58,433 nt of DNA from Lachnospiraceae bacterium (GCA_017548765.1 JAFYZH010000072.1:1-58433), one strand, 5' to 3'. Numbered from the stretch's first letter, positions 24,798 through 34,056 are shown. Program-made: numbers and translations. Notes: generated by a model not told the origin, from the letters alone.

Positions 24798-25931
24798 ATG
24801 CAGTGTAAGTTTTGTGGTGCCGAGTTACCCGCTGGCGCATACAAATGCGACATGTGCGGACAGAATATCCATTCCAAGAAAACGCCCATGGAAGGAGGCA
24901 TGTTCGGTGACGTCCTGATGACGGCTCCGACCGAATACAAATCGGTCCCGATAAAAGAACCTTCCAAATTACCGAAGATCATTGCTATCTCCGCTGCAGC
25001 CCTGGTCGTTGTGGTGGGCATTATCATCGCACTCGTGATCTTCCTGAAACCGAAGAAACCGGTCGACCAGCTCATCGATGGCTTTTTCAAGACCGGCGCG
25101 TTGGACTCCATGGAGATCATCCTGAAGACGACCGAGGAAGGCGTTGAAGAGAAGATAACCGGCTACTACGAGTTCGACGAAAAAGAGAAGGAAGGCCGGC
25201 TTTTCATGATGAATGAAAAGAAGAAAGAGAACCGGATGTACGTCTTCACACCGAGCGCTTCCTACATCGTGAAGGAGGTAACTCCCGAAGAATACGGCAG
25301 GAAAAACGGCAAAACGAATTTCGAGGGCCATGAATACACGACGTATGCAAGCGACCTCTATTACTACGTATTAGAGCGCGACGAGGAAAAAGGTAAGTAT
25401 ATCTACGATATTCTTGCAGCAATGCGGAAAGACAGTTGGGATGACTTCTATGAAGCACTCGCGAAGTACATGGGACTGTACAGCAACAGTAACAAAACGG
25501 AGCAGAACCAAGCGGCTGTCGACGAGGTCCGCAACGCGATCGAGACCGTGAAGAAAGACCTGAAGGATAGCGATAAACAGAAGAATGTTTTCCACTTCTC
25601 GACTACAAAAGAAAACGGGCTTACGGTTTGCAAACTGAACCCTTCGTTCACCGATATCATTTCGTATCTGATCGGTGTTGCAGGTAACACACTGGATGAA
25701 GAGACGAAGCAGGGGCTTATGATGTACGCCGCCCTGAGCGCATTGACCGGACAGAGTAATACGATCTCCGTCGATATTGCGATCTCGGAAGGCCATATCT
25801 CGAACGGAATGATAAATTCCGAAGACTCTGATATGCTGGGCATGACGACCTTCACCATCCAGAATGCAAATAAGACCCAGACACCCGGTCGGGCGGATGA
25901 ATTTTACAGAGCATACACAAGGTGCAAATAA
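24798..25931 (+). CDS. Zinc-ribbon single-pass membrane protein, paralogue of the gene at 23534
   Basis: 377 aa. Zinc ribbon CKFCGAELPAGAYKCDMCGQN (residues 3-23), linker, one TM (about 60-82), then a soluble domain of about 290 residues beginning KITGYYEFDEKEK. CAGGAGGG precedes the ATG. The 64-bp gap from its paralogue holds GGCAG/CTGCC stems without a T run, so both genes can share the promoter at 23367. Function unknown. The similar order of strand-rich segments suggests duplication. Confidence 0.75.
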   Translation: MQCKFCGAELPAGAYKCDMCGQNIHSKKTPMEGGMFGDVLMTAPTEYKSVPIKEPSKLPKIIAISAAALVVVVGIIIALVIFLKPKKPVDQLIDGFFKTGALDSMEIILKTTEEGVEEKITGYYEFDEKEKEGRLFMMNEKKKENRMYVFTPSASYIVKEVTPEEYGRKNGKTNFEGHEYTTYASDLYYYVLERDEEKGKYIYDILAAMRKDSWDDFYEALAKYMGLYSNSNKTEQNQAAVDEVRNAIETVKKDLKDSDKQKNVFHFSTTKENGLTVCKLNPSFTDIISYLIGVAGNTLDEETKQGLMMYAALSALTGQSNTISVDIAISEGHISNGMINSEDSDMLGMTTFTIQNANKTQTPGRADEFYRAYTRCK

Positions 25932-25939
25932 TAGTTCCT

Positions 25940-25948
25940 TGGTATAAT
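25940..25948 (+). promoter_or_regulatory. Extended -10 promoter of the pyruvate:ferredoxin oxidoreductase operon
   Basis: TGGTATAAT, a perfect TATAAT with TG one base upstream. The -35 region is poor. It lies 108 bp before the operon's first start codon. Confidence 0.6.
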
Positions 25949-25964
25949 AAATCAGTTTTACTGC

Positions 25965-26010
25965 GGCGTGGCCGTCGACCGAACGCTTGTGTTTCGATCC
26001 CGGCCGCGCC
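25965..26010 (+). other. Long hairpin in the leader of the por operon
   Basis: GGCGTGGCCG pairs with CGGCCGCGCC over 10 bp with one wobble; an inner TCGA/TCGA pairing extends it. No T run follows. It would sit at the 5' end of the mRNA and could stabilise it or regulate it. Confidence 0.55.
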
Positions 26011-26055
26011 AATTCGCCGAAAAGGCAAATGAAACAGAATGAGGATAAATGAGTT

Positions 26056-26625
26056 ATGATTGAGATCAGATGGCATGGCCGCGGAGGACAAGGAGCCAAA
26101 ACGGCGGCACTTTTACTGGCAGAGGTAGCGTTTAAGATCGGTAAGAACGCGCAAGGTTTTCCGGAGTACGGCCCGGAACGTATGGGTGCGCCGATCACCG
26201 CGTATGACCGCATCAGCGATACGCCGATCCGCGTCCATTCGAATATTTATGATCCCGACTACGTAGTCGTTGTGGATGAGAGCCTGATCGACTCCATCGA
26301 CGTTACGGCGGGTCTGAAAGAAGACGGTGCGATCATCGTGAATTCGCCGCGTGATAAGGCGGAAGTAGAAGCGCAGATCCGTGCGAAGGGTTACAACGGA
26401 CGGGTCTATACCATCGATGCACGGCACATTTCCATCCACACGTTGGGACGGTATTTTCCGAATTCACCGATGCTGGCTGCAGTTGTAAAGGTCAGCGGTT
26501 TCATCGATGAGAATGTCTTCCTGGAGAACATGGAAGCGTCGTATAAGCATAAATTTGCTAAGAAGCCGGAAGTTATCGCCGGAAACATGGAGGCGCTTCG
26601 TATGGCGCTTCGCGAACTGAAATAA
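26056..26625 (+). CDS. porG: Pyruvate:ferredoxin oxidoreductase gamma subunit
   Basis: 189 aa. IEIRWHGRGGQGAKTAALLLAE is the N-terminal signature of the gamma domain of 2-oxoacid oxidoreductases. PEYGPERMGAPITAYDRIS follows. It is the first gene of a four-subunit operon (gamma, delta, alpha, beta) that converts pyruvate and CoA to acetyl-CoA and CO2 while reducing ferredoxin. Substrate choice as pyruvate rests on the gene order and on the beta-subunit motif; a related 2-oxoacid is possible. Confidence 0.92.
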   Translation: MIEIRWHGRGGQGAKTAALLLAEVAFKIGKNAQGFPEYGPERMGAPITAYDRISDTPIRVHSNIYDPDYVVVVDESLIDSIDVTAGLKEDGAIIVNSPRDKAEVEAQIRAKGYNGRVYTIDARHISIHTLGRYFPNSPMLAAVVKVSGFIDENVFLENMEASYKHKFAKKPEVIAGNMEALRMALRELK

Positions 26626-26644
26626 CGAAATTACGGAGAGTATC

Positions 26645-26956
26645 ATGGATAAGAAAACGACAGAAGCACAGAAGTTACATGTGAAATGTGCGTGGCAGGA
26701 TCTGACGGAAGGCCTCACCATCACCGATGCGGCAAATTCCGTAGAATTTGAGACCGGACTTTGGACGACCGTTAAGCCGACCTTCCATCCGGAAAAATGT
26801 AAGCAATGTTTGCTTTGCGCGCCGGCGTGCCCGGACAGCTGCATCCCTGTAAAGGATTGCAAGCGCGGCGAGTTTGACCTGGCGCACTGCAAGGGCTGCG
26901 GTATCTGCGTGGCTTCTTGCCCGTTCGGAGCGATCACGATGGAGGTGGATGCGTAA
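26645..26956 (+). CDS. porD: Pyruvate:ferredoxin oxidoreductase delta subunit (2x 4Fe-4S)
   Basis: 103 aa. Two ferredoxin-type cluster motifs are visible: CKQCLLCAPACPDSC and CKGCGICVASCP, each C-x2-C-x2-C-x3-C. The subunit carries electrons from the TPP site to external ferredoxin. TACGGAGAG precedes the ATG. The stop overlaps the alpha start (TAATG), and GGAGGTGG for alpha lies inside this gene. Confidence 0.95.
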   Translation: MDKKTTEAQKLHVKCAWQDLTEGLTITDAANSVEFETGLWTTVKPTFHPEKCKQCLLCAPACPDSCIPVKDCKRGEFDLAHCKGCGICVASCPFGAITMEVDA

Positions 26957-28215
26957 TGGAAGAGAATAAGAGACGCGTACAGCTTTCCGGTAACGAGGCA
27001 GTCGCTACGGCGCTTCGTCAGATCAACCCGGATGTATTTCCTGCATTTCCCATCACTCCTTCAACGGAGATCCCGCAGTATTTTTCAAACTACGTGGCAA
27101 ATGGCCTCGTAGACACGGAGTTCATTCCCGTAGAGAGCGAGCACAGCTCGATGTCCGCGGCGATCGGCGCATCTGCTGCCGGCGCGCGTAGCCTGACGGC
27201 GACATCGTCCTGCGGTCTGGCGCTGATGTGGGAGGAACTGCACGTAGCAGCATCGAACCGTCTGCCGTTAGCACTGGCGCTGGTGTGCCGTGCATTGTCC
27301 GGTCCTATCAACATCAACTGCGACCACTCCGACAGCATGGGCGCACGTGACTGCGGATGGATCCAGATCTACGCAGAGGATAACCAGGAAGCCTACGATA
27401 ACATGGTACAGGCATTCCGTATTTCGGAGCACGCGGATGTCCGCCTCCCGATCATGATCTGCCAGGATGGTTTCATCACGAGCCACGCGGTCATGGATAT
27501 GGAGTTGCTTCCGGATAAGGCAGTGAAAGATTTCGTCGGCGAGTACGAGCCGGAGCGTTACCTTCTGAATGAGAATGGTACGATGGCCCTCGGTCCGTAC
27601 GCGATCACGGATTATTATATGGAGGCGCGCCGCGCCCAGGCGCAGGGTATCCTGAATGCAAAGAAGGTCATCCTGGATGTGGCACGGGATTTCGAGAAGA
27701 TCTCCGGACGTAAGTACGGCCTCTTTGAAGAGTATCGCATGGAGGATGCGGAGTTCGCGATGGTACTCATCGGTTCTGCAGCCGGCACCGCAAAAGACGC
27801 GGTCGATAAGATGCGCGAGAGCGGTAAGAAGGTCGGACTCATTAAGATCCGCGTGTTCCGTCCGTTCCCGGCAGAGGAACTGGCAGCAGCGCTTTCTAAG
27901 GTGCGCGGCATCGCGATCATGGACCGCAGCGAGAGCTTTTCGGGCAATGGCGGCCCGATCGGCGGCGAACTGACACAGGCGCTGTATCACGCGCGCTGCA
28001 AGGCATTTACCGTAAACTATATGTACGGCTTGGGCGGCCGCGACCTGCAGGTCATCCACGTAGAAGAGATCTTCGAGGAGCTGATGGCGCTGGCTGCAAC
28101 AGACGATCCGAAGAACAGTGTATCCTACCGCTATGTAGGACTCAGGGACGTAGCAGACCCGGATCACAAGCAGATTTCATATTTGTGCAAGCCTGAGAAT
28201 TCAGAGCAGGCTTGA
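26956..28215 (+). CDS. porA: Pyruvate:ferredoxin oxidoreductase alpha subunit
   Basis: 419 aa from ATG 26956; an upstream in-frame ATG at 26917 lies within porD and has no ribosome binding site. FPITPSTEIPQYF and PVESEHSSMSAAIGASAAGARSLTATSS are typical of domain I. SCGLALMWEELHVAA and later SESFSGNGGPIGGEL follow. It binds 2-oxoacid and TPP together with the beta subunit. Codon use is biased to common codons, consistent with high expression. Confidence 0.95.
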   Translation: MEENKRRVQLSGNEAVATALRQINPDVFPAFPITPSTEIPQYFSNYVANGLVDTEFIPVESEHSSMSAAIGASAAGARSLTATSSCGLALMWEELHVAASNRLPLALALVCRALSGPININCDHSDSMGARDCGWIQIYAEDNQEAYDNMVQAFRISEHADVRLPIMICQDGFITSHAVMDMELLPDKAVKDFVGEYEPERYLLNENGTMALGPYAITDYYMEARRAQAQGILNAKKVILDVARDFEKISGRKYGLFEEYRMEDAEFAMVLIGSAAGTAKDAVDKMRESGKKVGLIKIRVFRPFPAEELAAALSKVRGIAIMDRSESFSGNGGPIGGELTQALYHARCKAFTVNYMYGLGGRDLQVIHVEEIFEELMALAATDDPKNSVSYRYVGLRDVADPDHKQISYLCKPENSEQA

Positions 28216-28234
28216 GCACACGGAGGATCGTTCG

Positions 28235-29164
28235 ATGGGATATAATTTTAAGGAAACCATGAATAAAAAGGAGCGTTTTGCTCCCGGACACCGCATGTGC
28301 GCCGGTTGCGGCGGAGCGGTGTGCGTACGTAACGTGCTACGCGGACTGCATGAGGAGGATCACGCAGTCATCGGTAACGCGACAGGCTGCCTGGAGGTAT
28401 CCAGCTTCATGTACCCGTTCACCGCATGGGCAGACAGTTACGTTCACAATGCATTTGAGAACGCCGGCGCTACCTTAAGTGGCGTAGAAGGCGCATATAA
28501 AGCACTGAAGCGCAAAGGCAAGATCGACGAGACGTTCAAGTTCATCACCTTCGGCGGCGACGGCGGTACCTACGATATCGGTCTGCAGTCATTGTCCGGA
28601 GCCATGGAGCGCGGACACGACCTGGTCTATGTCTGCTACGACAATGGCGCATATATGAACACAGGTACACAGCGAAGCAGTGCGACGCCGCAGTTCGCGG
28701 ATACGACCACGACACCGGTCGGCTCTGCCAGCCACGGTAAGCCGCAGATCCGTAAGGACCTCGCTGCAGTCATCGCGGCGCACAACATCCCGTATGTTGC
28801 GCAGACCACGTTCGTGCGGAATTTCAAGGATCTGCACGTGAAGTCGGAGAAGGCGATCTACACGCCCGGCTCGGCTTTCCTGAACGTTCTGGCTCCCTGC
28901 CCGCGCGGTTGGGGCTATCCGTCACAGGATCTTCTGAAGATCTGCCAGCTCGCCGTTGAGACGAACTACTGGCCGCTCTTCGAAGTTGTGGACGGTACCT
29001 GGATCTTGAATTACGAGCCGAAGAAGAAGCTCCCGATCGAGGACTTCTTACGGCCGCAGGCCCGCTTTAAGCACCTGTTTAAGCCGGGCAATGAATATCT
29101 CATCGAGGCGTTCCAGAACGAAGTGGATCGTCGCTTTGAGGAATTGGTTAAACGTTGTTCTTAA
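28235..29164 (+). CDS. porB: Pyruvate:ferredoxin oxidoreductase beta subunit (TPP-binding)
   Basis: 309 aa. GHRMCAGCGGAVCVRN holds two cysteines of a 4Fe-4S cluster. The TPP/Mg motif is GDGGTYDIGLQSLSGAMERG, and YVCYDNGAYMNTGTQRSS is close to pyruvate-specific enzymes. A further Cys lies in APCPRGWGYP. CGGAGGATCG precedes the ATG. Last gene of the operon; a short GTGCC/GGCAC hairpin (29169-29182) follows before the TM2 gene. Confidence 0.95.
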   Translation: MGYNFKETMNKKERFAPGHRMCAGCGGAVCVRNVLRGLHEEDHAVIGNATGCLEVSSFMYPFTAWADSYVHNAFENAGATLSGVEGAYKALKRKGKIDETFKFITFGGDGGTYDIGLQSLSGAMERGHDLVYVCYDNGAYMNTGTQRSSATPQFADTTTTPVGSASHGKPQIRKDLAAVIAAHNIPYVAQTTFVRNFKDLHVKSEKAIYTPGSAFLNVLAPCPRGWGYPSQDLLKICQLAVETNYWPLFEVVDGTWILNYEPKKKLPIEDFLRPQARFKHLFKPGNEYLIEAFQNEVDRRFEELVKRCS

Positions 29165-29215
29165 GTTAGTGCCGGGGGGCACGGACTTTACGGGCGGAAG
29201 ACTGGAGGATAGCAT

Positions 29216-30787
29216 ATGAAGATGAAATATTGCTCATATTGTGGAAGTCTGTTGGACGAGACTACCGGTGTGTGCCCGAAGTGTTACGGCGGCATGGATG
29301 CGCCGAAGCAGGAGGAGCAGGCGTCGGAACTCACGGCCGTTCCTAAGGTCGACTTAGGTAACAGCCCGTTTGCGAACGCGCCATCGACCGTGATCCCGAC
29401 ATTGACCCTGGATCCGTTTGGAAATTCCGAGGCGCAGGGGTCGGCTTCACAGTTCCAACTCGAATTCGGCAGCCCCTCGCAAGCTCCCACGGAGAGTGCT
29501 TCCGGTCCGCAATTGGTGATGCCCGGAACGCAGAGCGCTCCGCAGGCAGGTCCGGTGATCTCGCTGGAATTAAAGCCCGGAACATCCGCACAGCCGGAGC
29601 CGGTAAAAGAGGAGCAGGCGCAGCCGGAAGCTCCCGTGCAGGCAGATGCGGAAACTCCTGCACAGCCGGAAACTTCCGCTCAGTCGGACGTATTCACACA
29701 GACGCCTCCGGCGTATTCACCGAAGGCGCAGACGAAATTCGAGGAAATGGTCGCGAAGATCCAGGCGGATCAGGAGCGCATGAAGAATGAGCAGATCGTC
29801 GAGCAGCAGTCGGGGGCGCAGCAGGCATTTCCCGTGTCGAACGTAGCACAGGAAGTGCAGCAGGCACAACAGGCTCAGCAGCCGACGACGTTGCAGGCAC
29901 AGTATTTCCAGGCGAAACAGCAATCGCAGATGCCGCAACAGCCGCAGCAACAGCAACCATTTGTTCCGGTGCCGATGCAGGCTCCGCAGACGTCTGTAAA
30001 GGGAAATGTTCCGCAGCCGATGCAGGCGCCGTCTTACGGACAGCCTCGCCCGCAGTATACGACGCCGCAGGCGACACAATATACGCAGGCCCAGACCGCG
30101 CAGAACGCGCAGTACGGCCAGCAGGCTCCGAGCTATGGACAGCAATACGCCCAGCCTCAGGCGGGACAGTACACGCAGCCTCAGGCAGGGCAGTATGGTC
30201 AGCAGTACGGTCATCCGTATGCGCAGCCGACGGCAGGTCAGTACATACAGCCGAATTCGTACGGAATGCAGGGAAACCCGAATGCTCCTTACGGAATGCA
30301 GGGGGATGGCTCCGCGTCCACGGAAGCGGTAAATGCCTACATGAAGTCGCAGAAGCCGGCGAATTACGCGAACCCGGCCTACGTGGACCAGGAAGTAGTG
30401 GTCGACACGCAGTATGGACAGAATGTCGATCCGCGTTTTTCACAGACGGTCAATATGAACATGCAGTATAATCCGGCGCAGGCGCCCGTTTTATACCAGC
30501 AGCAGAATATGATGTATCCGGTCGGAACACCGATCCCGAGTATTGAGAGCCGGAGCCGGACGACAGCGGCGATCCTGGCGATCCTTCTGGGACATTTCGG
30601 CGCCCATAAGTTCTACTTAAACAGCCCGGCAGCGATCTGGTATCTGCTGATCGCGTTTTTATCTTGCGGTTTCGGCGGTTTGGTCATGTGGATCATAAGC
30701 CTGGTCGAGGGCATCGGATACCTCGGTATGTCTGACGAAGAGTTTAAACAGAAACTCTACGATGAGTTCTACAAAAACAACAAATAA
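29216..30787 (+). CDS. Zinc-ribbon, Gln/Pro-rich TM2 domain protein
   Basis: 523 aa. A short zinc ribbon, CSYCGSLLDETTGVCPKC (residues 5-22), is followed by about 400 residues of low-complexity Gln, Pro, Ala and Tyr-rich sequence (repeats such as QAGQYTQPQ). The C-terminal TM2 domain has RTTAAILAILLGHFGAHKFYL, two membrane helices and a final charged helix. TM2 proteins are membrane proteins of largely unknown role. ACTGGAGGAT precedes the ATG. The disordered stretch may be a binding or crowding region. Confidence 0.82.
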   Translation: MKMKYCSYCGSLLDETTGVCPKCYGGMDAPKQEEQASELTAVPKVDLGNSPFANAPSTVIPTLTLDPFGNSEAQGSASQFQLEFGSPSQAPTESASGPQLVMPGTQSAPQAGPVISLELKPGTSAQPEPVKEEQAQPEAPVQADAETPAQPETSAQSDVFTQTPPAYSPKAQTKFEEMVAKIQADQERMKNEQIVEQQSGAQQAFPVSNVAQEVQQAQQAQQPTTLQAQYFQAKQQSQMPQQPQQQQPFVPVPMQAPQTSVKGNVPQPMQAPSYGQPRPQYTTPQATQYTQAQTAQNAQYGQQAPSYGQQYAQPQAGQYTQPQAGQYGQQYGHPYAQPTAGQYIQPNSYGMQGNPNAPYGMQGDGSASTEAVNAYMKSQKPANYANPAYVDQEVVVDTQYGQNVDPRFSQTVNMNMQYNPAQAPVLYQQQNMMYPVGTPIPSIESRSRTTAAILAILLGHFGAHKFYLNSPAAIWYLLIAFLSCGFGGLVMWIISLVEGIGYLGMSDEEFKQKLYDEFYKNNK

Positions 30788-30855
30788 ATGGATGCAAGCA
30801 CAGCCGGGTTCGGTCACGTGATTTCGCTTGGCTGTGAAAAAAATAAAAAAAGGTC

Positions 30856-30884
30856 TTGCATTTCATTTGGAAGTGTTGTATAAT
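30856..30884 (+). promoter_or_regulatory. SigA-type promoter of tRNA-Gln (CTG)
   Basis: TTGCAT (30856-30861), 17 bp, TATAAT (30879-30884), 41 bp before the tRNA. Confidence 0.88.
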
Positions 30885-30925
30885 TACCTTCGTTGCAGCG
30901 CTGAGGGTGCGCAACGAAGATATAT

Positions 30926-30998
30926 AGGGCTATAGCCAAGCGGTAAGGCATCGGATTCTGATTCCGACATTTCCAAGGTTCGAATCCTTGTAGCCCTG
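30926..30998 (+). tRNA. tRNA-Gln (CTG)
   Basis: Acceptor AGGGCTA pairs with TAGCCCT and the anticodon loop is TTCTGAT. It closely resembles the TTG isoacceptor at 12550. CCA is not encoded. It stands alone with its own promoter and terminator. Confidence 0.97.
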
Positions 30999-31006
30999 CA
31001 CTTTTG

Positions 31007-31040
31007 AAGGCTGTCGCGGTATGTGACAGCCTTCTTTTTT
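31007..31040 (+). terminator. Intrinsic terminator of tRNA-Gln (CTG)
   Basis: AAGGCTGTC pairs perfectly with GACAGCCTT across a 9-nt loop, then C and six T. Confidence 0.92.
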
Positions 31041-31077
31041 GACACATTCAACATGGGAGTTTTGACAGGAGGCAGAT

Positions 31078-31947
31078 ATGACAAGATCCGTCGGTACATT
31101 TTGTGAATTGACCATATTGTATGAGAAGGACTTCGGCGTTTTTCTGGGGGATCCGGGAGATGAGAAGGGCGTCCTGCTTCCGAAGAAGCAGGTGCCTGCG
31201 GGCGCGAAGGCCGGCGACAGCGTGCGTGTTTTCCTGTATAAGGACTCGGAGGACCGCGTGATCGCAACGACCCGGACGCCGCTCGTGACGTTGGAGCATC
31301 CTGCGGTGCTGAACGTGCGCGAATGCACGCACATCGGCGCGTTTCTGGACTGGGGCCTGGATAAGGACCTCTTCATGCCGTTCCGCGAGCAGGAGGGACA
31401 GGTGCGCCGCGGCGACCGCGTTCTGGTAAAACTCTACATCGATAAGAGCGAGCGCCTGTGCGCGTCCATGAAAGTCTCCGGTGCATTGACTGCTGCCGGC
31501 GACCTTTATAAAGTCGGTGATCCGGCGACGGGAACGGTCTACAGTGTGAACCCGAAGGTCGGAGCTTTCATCGCGGTCAATGACCGGTATTTCGGTTTGC
31601 TGCCCGCACAAAATATGAACGCGGCGTACCGGCCCGGGGATACATTTACCGGCAGAGTGGTGCGTGTGCGTCCCGACGGGAAACTGGACCTGGGAGCGGA
31701 GCGCCCCGCATATTTACAAATGGAAGAAGACGCGAAGAAGGTTTGCGCGGTGATCGAGGATTTCGGCGGCGAACTGCCCTTCGGAGAGAAGGCCTCACCC
31801 GAAGTGATAAAGAAGGAATTTCAGCTGAGTAAAGCCGCGTTTAAGCGCGCGATCGGCCATTTGCTGAAGAACGGAAAGATCGAGCTGTCGGAGGACAGCA
31901 TCCGGCTTCTGCACGATGACGACGCGGGATCCGGTCCGAAAGCGTAA
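31078..31947 (+). CDS. cvfB: CvfB family S1-like RNA-binding protein
   Basis: 289 aa. Several S1-like OB folds (YEKDFGVFLGD..., HIGAFLDWGLDKDLFMPFREQ, VGAFIAVNDRYFGLLP) are followed by a C-terminal winged-helix domain ending LSKAAFKRAIGHLLKNGKIEL. This matches CvfB/YitL, an RNA-binding regulator of virulence in Staphylococcus and of unknown role elsewhere. GACAGGAGGC precedes the ATG. It is convergent with the XRE gene, 13 bp away. Confidence 0.9.
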   Translation: MTRSVGTFCELTILYEKDFGVFLGDPGDEKGVLLPKKQVPAGAKAGDSVRVFLYKDSEDRVIATTRTPLVTLEHPAVLNVRECTHIGAFLDWGLDKDLFMPFREQEGQVRRGDRVLVKLYIDKSERLCASMKVSGALTAAGDLYKVGDPATGTVYSVNPKVGAFIAVNDRYFGLLPAQNMNAAYRPGDTFTGRVVRVRPDGKLDLGAERPAYLQMEEDAKKVCAVIEDFGGELPFGEKASPEVIKKEFQLSKAAFKRAIGHLLKNGKIELSEDSIRLLHDDDAGSGPKA

Positions 31948-31960
31948 GGGCTTCCGGGGA

Positions 31961-32416
31961 TCATTTTTCTTTCGACAGCAGGTACGTCCGACACAGACGA
32001 TAGCATACGTCGAGGTCTTGCTTCGAGCAGGTGGCGAAAAGGGAATTCAGTTTGATATCGCCGTAAGGCGCGGGCTCTTCGCGTAAGGCAGAAGCCTTTG
32101 CAGGATAGGCGCCGACGGCCGATCCCATCATATAATCATAGGAAAACTTAAACGTGTCGTGCATCTTTTTCAGGATGGCACCGGAAGCGCCGCGCTTCCC
32201 GCGTTCGATGCTGCTGACGTAGCTGGTAGAGATACCCAGCAGCTTTCCGAGCTCGGTCTGGGTCAATCCCATGGCCATCCGTTCCTGACGCATCATATAA
32301 CCGAAACGTTTGTCGCGGATACTCGCGTCGAGCGCGGAGAGTTTTTCACTATCATTTTGCGCCGAAACTGACATATTATGTTCTGAGTAGCTGGTAGTAA
32401 AAAATGGATTCATCAT
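31961..32416 (-). CDS. XRE family HTH transcriptional regulator
   Basis: 151 aa (150 if the second of two adjacent ATGs, at 32413, is used; AAGGAGG is 4 nt before the first and 7 nt before the second). The helix-turn-helix is MGLTQTELGKLLGISTSYVSSIERGKRG (about 51-78). The N-terminal 40 residues look disordered. The C-terminal tail includes two cysteines (ATCSKQDLDVCYRLC) that might sense redox or metal, though this is speculative. Target genes are unknown; palindromes in the upstream region are candidates. Confidence 0.85.
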   Translation of the reverse strand: MMNPFFTTSYSEHNMSVSAQNDSEKLSALDASIRDKRFGYMMRQERMAMGLTQTELGKLLGISTSYVSSIERGKRGASGAILKKMHDTFKFSYDYMMGSAVGAYPAKASALREEPAPYGDIKLNSLFATCSKQDLDVCYRLCRTYLLSKEK

Positions 32417-32442
32417 GGATCCTCCTTCGTAAATAATGTGAT

Positions 32443-32480
32443 CACCCGCCGATGCGACCGCGTCCGGCGGGTGTGTTTTT
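32443..32480 (+). terminator. Plus-strand terminator upstream of the XRE gene
   Basis: CACCCGCC pairs with GGCGGGTG, followed by TGTTTTT on the plus strand. It would stop transcription running through from cvfB antisense to the XRE gene. On the minus strand the same stem lies in the XRE mRNA leader without a T run. Confidence 0.65.
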
Positions 32481-32485
32481 ATCAT

Positions 32486-32904
32486 AACGGAGGACCGAAA
32501 AGACGGAAAGCCGCACTTTGAACAAAATATGCAGGGCGGATTTGACAGATTTGATAAAAATCGAATGCATTGCCCGCAAAAAACAGGGGAAAAGGCGCCT
32601 TTTCGGCCCGTTTCGACCGCGATTTTCCCGGGACGGGACAGGAAATTATGAAATGCTTGGTAACAATCTGTTCATATTTAGGACATATTTCACAAGAAAA
32701 ACGCTCGGAAAATTCGAAAAGTTTAGGCAACCTGCACAAAACGAAAAAAACATGGTCAAAGTGACGAAATTTGAGCCCATTTTTTGTGAAAACGGGATAT
32801 AGAAAGATAACGGATTGTGTTGTAAAATGAAGTTCGTGAGGGTGCGTAAAAAGCCCCTATAGACAGCTTGAGTAAACTATTGAAAGTTTAGGAGGATAAT
32901 TTTA
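32486..32904 (+). other. A-rich intergenic region before the ABC ATPase gene
   Basis: About 420 bp without a supported gene. It contains a perfect 16-bp palindrome, GAAAAGGCGCCTTTTC (32589-32604), a TTGACA at 32542-32547 without a matching -10, and a TAAACT/AGTTTA stem (32874-32891) just before the AGGAGG of the next gene. No confident promoter is seen although the downstream gene looks highly expressed. Confidence 0.5.
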
Positions 32905-34017
32905 ATGGCTGGTTTGGTATTGAAGAACGTATGTAAGGTTTACCCTAACGGCTTCGTAGCAGTTAAGGATTTCAATCTTGACATCGCTGATAAGGAATTT
33001 ATCATCTTCGTAGGTCCGTCCGGTTGCGGTAAGTCCACAACCCTTCGTATGATCGCAGGTCTGGAAGAGATCTCTTCCGGTGAACTGTGGATCGACGGCA
33101 AGCTCGTTAACGACGAGGAGCCGAAGGACAGAGATATCGCGATGGTATTCCAGAACTACGCTTTGTATCCGCATATGTCCGTTTATGATAACATGGCATT
33201 CGGTTTGAAGCTTCGTAAGGTTCCGAAGAACGAGATCGAGAAGTCCGTTCAGGAAGCTGCTCGTATCCTTGGTATCGATAACCTGCTTGATCGTAAGCCG
33301 AAGGCTCTGTCCGGTGGTCAGCGTCAGCGTGTTGCGATGGGTCGTGCTATCGTTCGTAATCCTAAGGTATTCCTCATGGATGAGCCGCTCTCCAACTTGG
33401 ATGCAAAACTCCGTGTACAGATGCGTGTTGAGATCTCCAAGCTTCACCAGAGACTCGAAACAACCATCATCTACGTAACACATGACCAGACAGAGGCTAT
33501 GACACTCGGTACCCGTATCGTCGTACTGAAGGATGGTCTCATTCAGCAGGTTGATACACCTCAGAACCTCTACGATAAGCCCGCTAACAAGTTCGTTGCT
33601 GGTTTCATCGGTTCTCCTCAGATGAACATCATCGACGCTCTGATCGAGAGAGAAGACGGCAAGGTCGTTGCTAAGTTCGGCGAGCATCAGGTTACTATCC
33701 CGGATGTTAAGGCGAAGGTTCTGGAAGAGGCAGGCGTTGTTGGTAAGGAAGTTATCTTCGGTATCCGTCCTGAGGATATCCATGATGAGCAGATGTTCCT
33801 TGAGACTTCTAAGGACAGCATCATCAAGGCTACCATCCGTGTATACGAGCTTCTTGGTTCTGAAGTACTTCTGTACTTCGATGTTGAGGATCTTTCCTTC
33901 ACCGCGAAGGTTAACCCTCGTACAACCGCTCGTCCCGGCGACGTTGTTCAGTTCGCACTCGATATGAGCCGTATCCACATCTTCGATAAGGATACTGAGA
34001 TGGCGATCCTGAACTAA
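32905..34017 (+). CDS. Sugar ABC transporter ATPase, UgpC/MsmX type
   Basis: 370 aa. Walker [10 protein letters not shown] (about 38-46), [15 protein letters not shown] signature, MDEPLSNLD Walker B, the H-loop YVTHDQ, and a C-terminal TOBE/regulatory domain beginning near 235 (FIGSPQMN) as in MalK/MsmX. Such lone ATPases energise several sugar importers encoded elsewhere; no permease or binding protein adjoins it here. AGGAGGATAA is a strong ribosome binding site. Codon choice (CGT, GGT, GTT, CTT) differs clearly from most neighbours and fits high expression. Confidence 0.93.
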   Translation: MAGLVLKNVCKVYPNGFVAVKDFNLDIADKEFIIFVGPSGCGKSTTLRMIAGLEEISSGELWIDGKLVNDEEPKDRDIAMVFQNYALYPHMSVYDNMAFGLKLRKVPKNEIEKSVQEAARILGIDNLLDRKPKALSGGQRQRVAMGRAIVRNPKVFLMDEPLSNLDAKLRVQMRVEISKLHQRLETTIIYVTHDQTEAMTLGTRIVVLKDGLIQQVDTPQNLYDKPANKFVAGFIGSPQMNIIDALIEREDGKVVAKFGEHQVTIPDVKAKVLEEAGVVGKEVIFGIRPEDIHDEQMFLETSKDSIIKATIRVYELLGSEVLLYFDVEDLSFTAKVNPRTTARPGDVVQFALDMSRIHIFDKDTEMAILN

Positions 34018-34056
34018 TCAGAGATACATCTTACGCCACCTGGCGTAACCAAATAT

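Noticed and set aside
32542-32570. TTGACA as a promoter for the ABC ATPase gene
   Set aside because: No acceptable -10 lies 16-18 bp downstream, and the distance to the start codon is over 330 bp.
32786-32800. CcpA cre site near TGAAAACGGGATAT upstream of the sugar ATPase
   Set aside because: The left half fits but three positions of the right half do not match.
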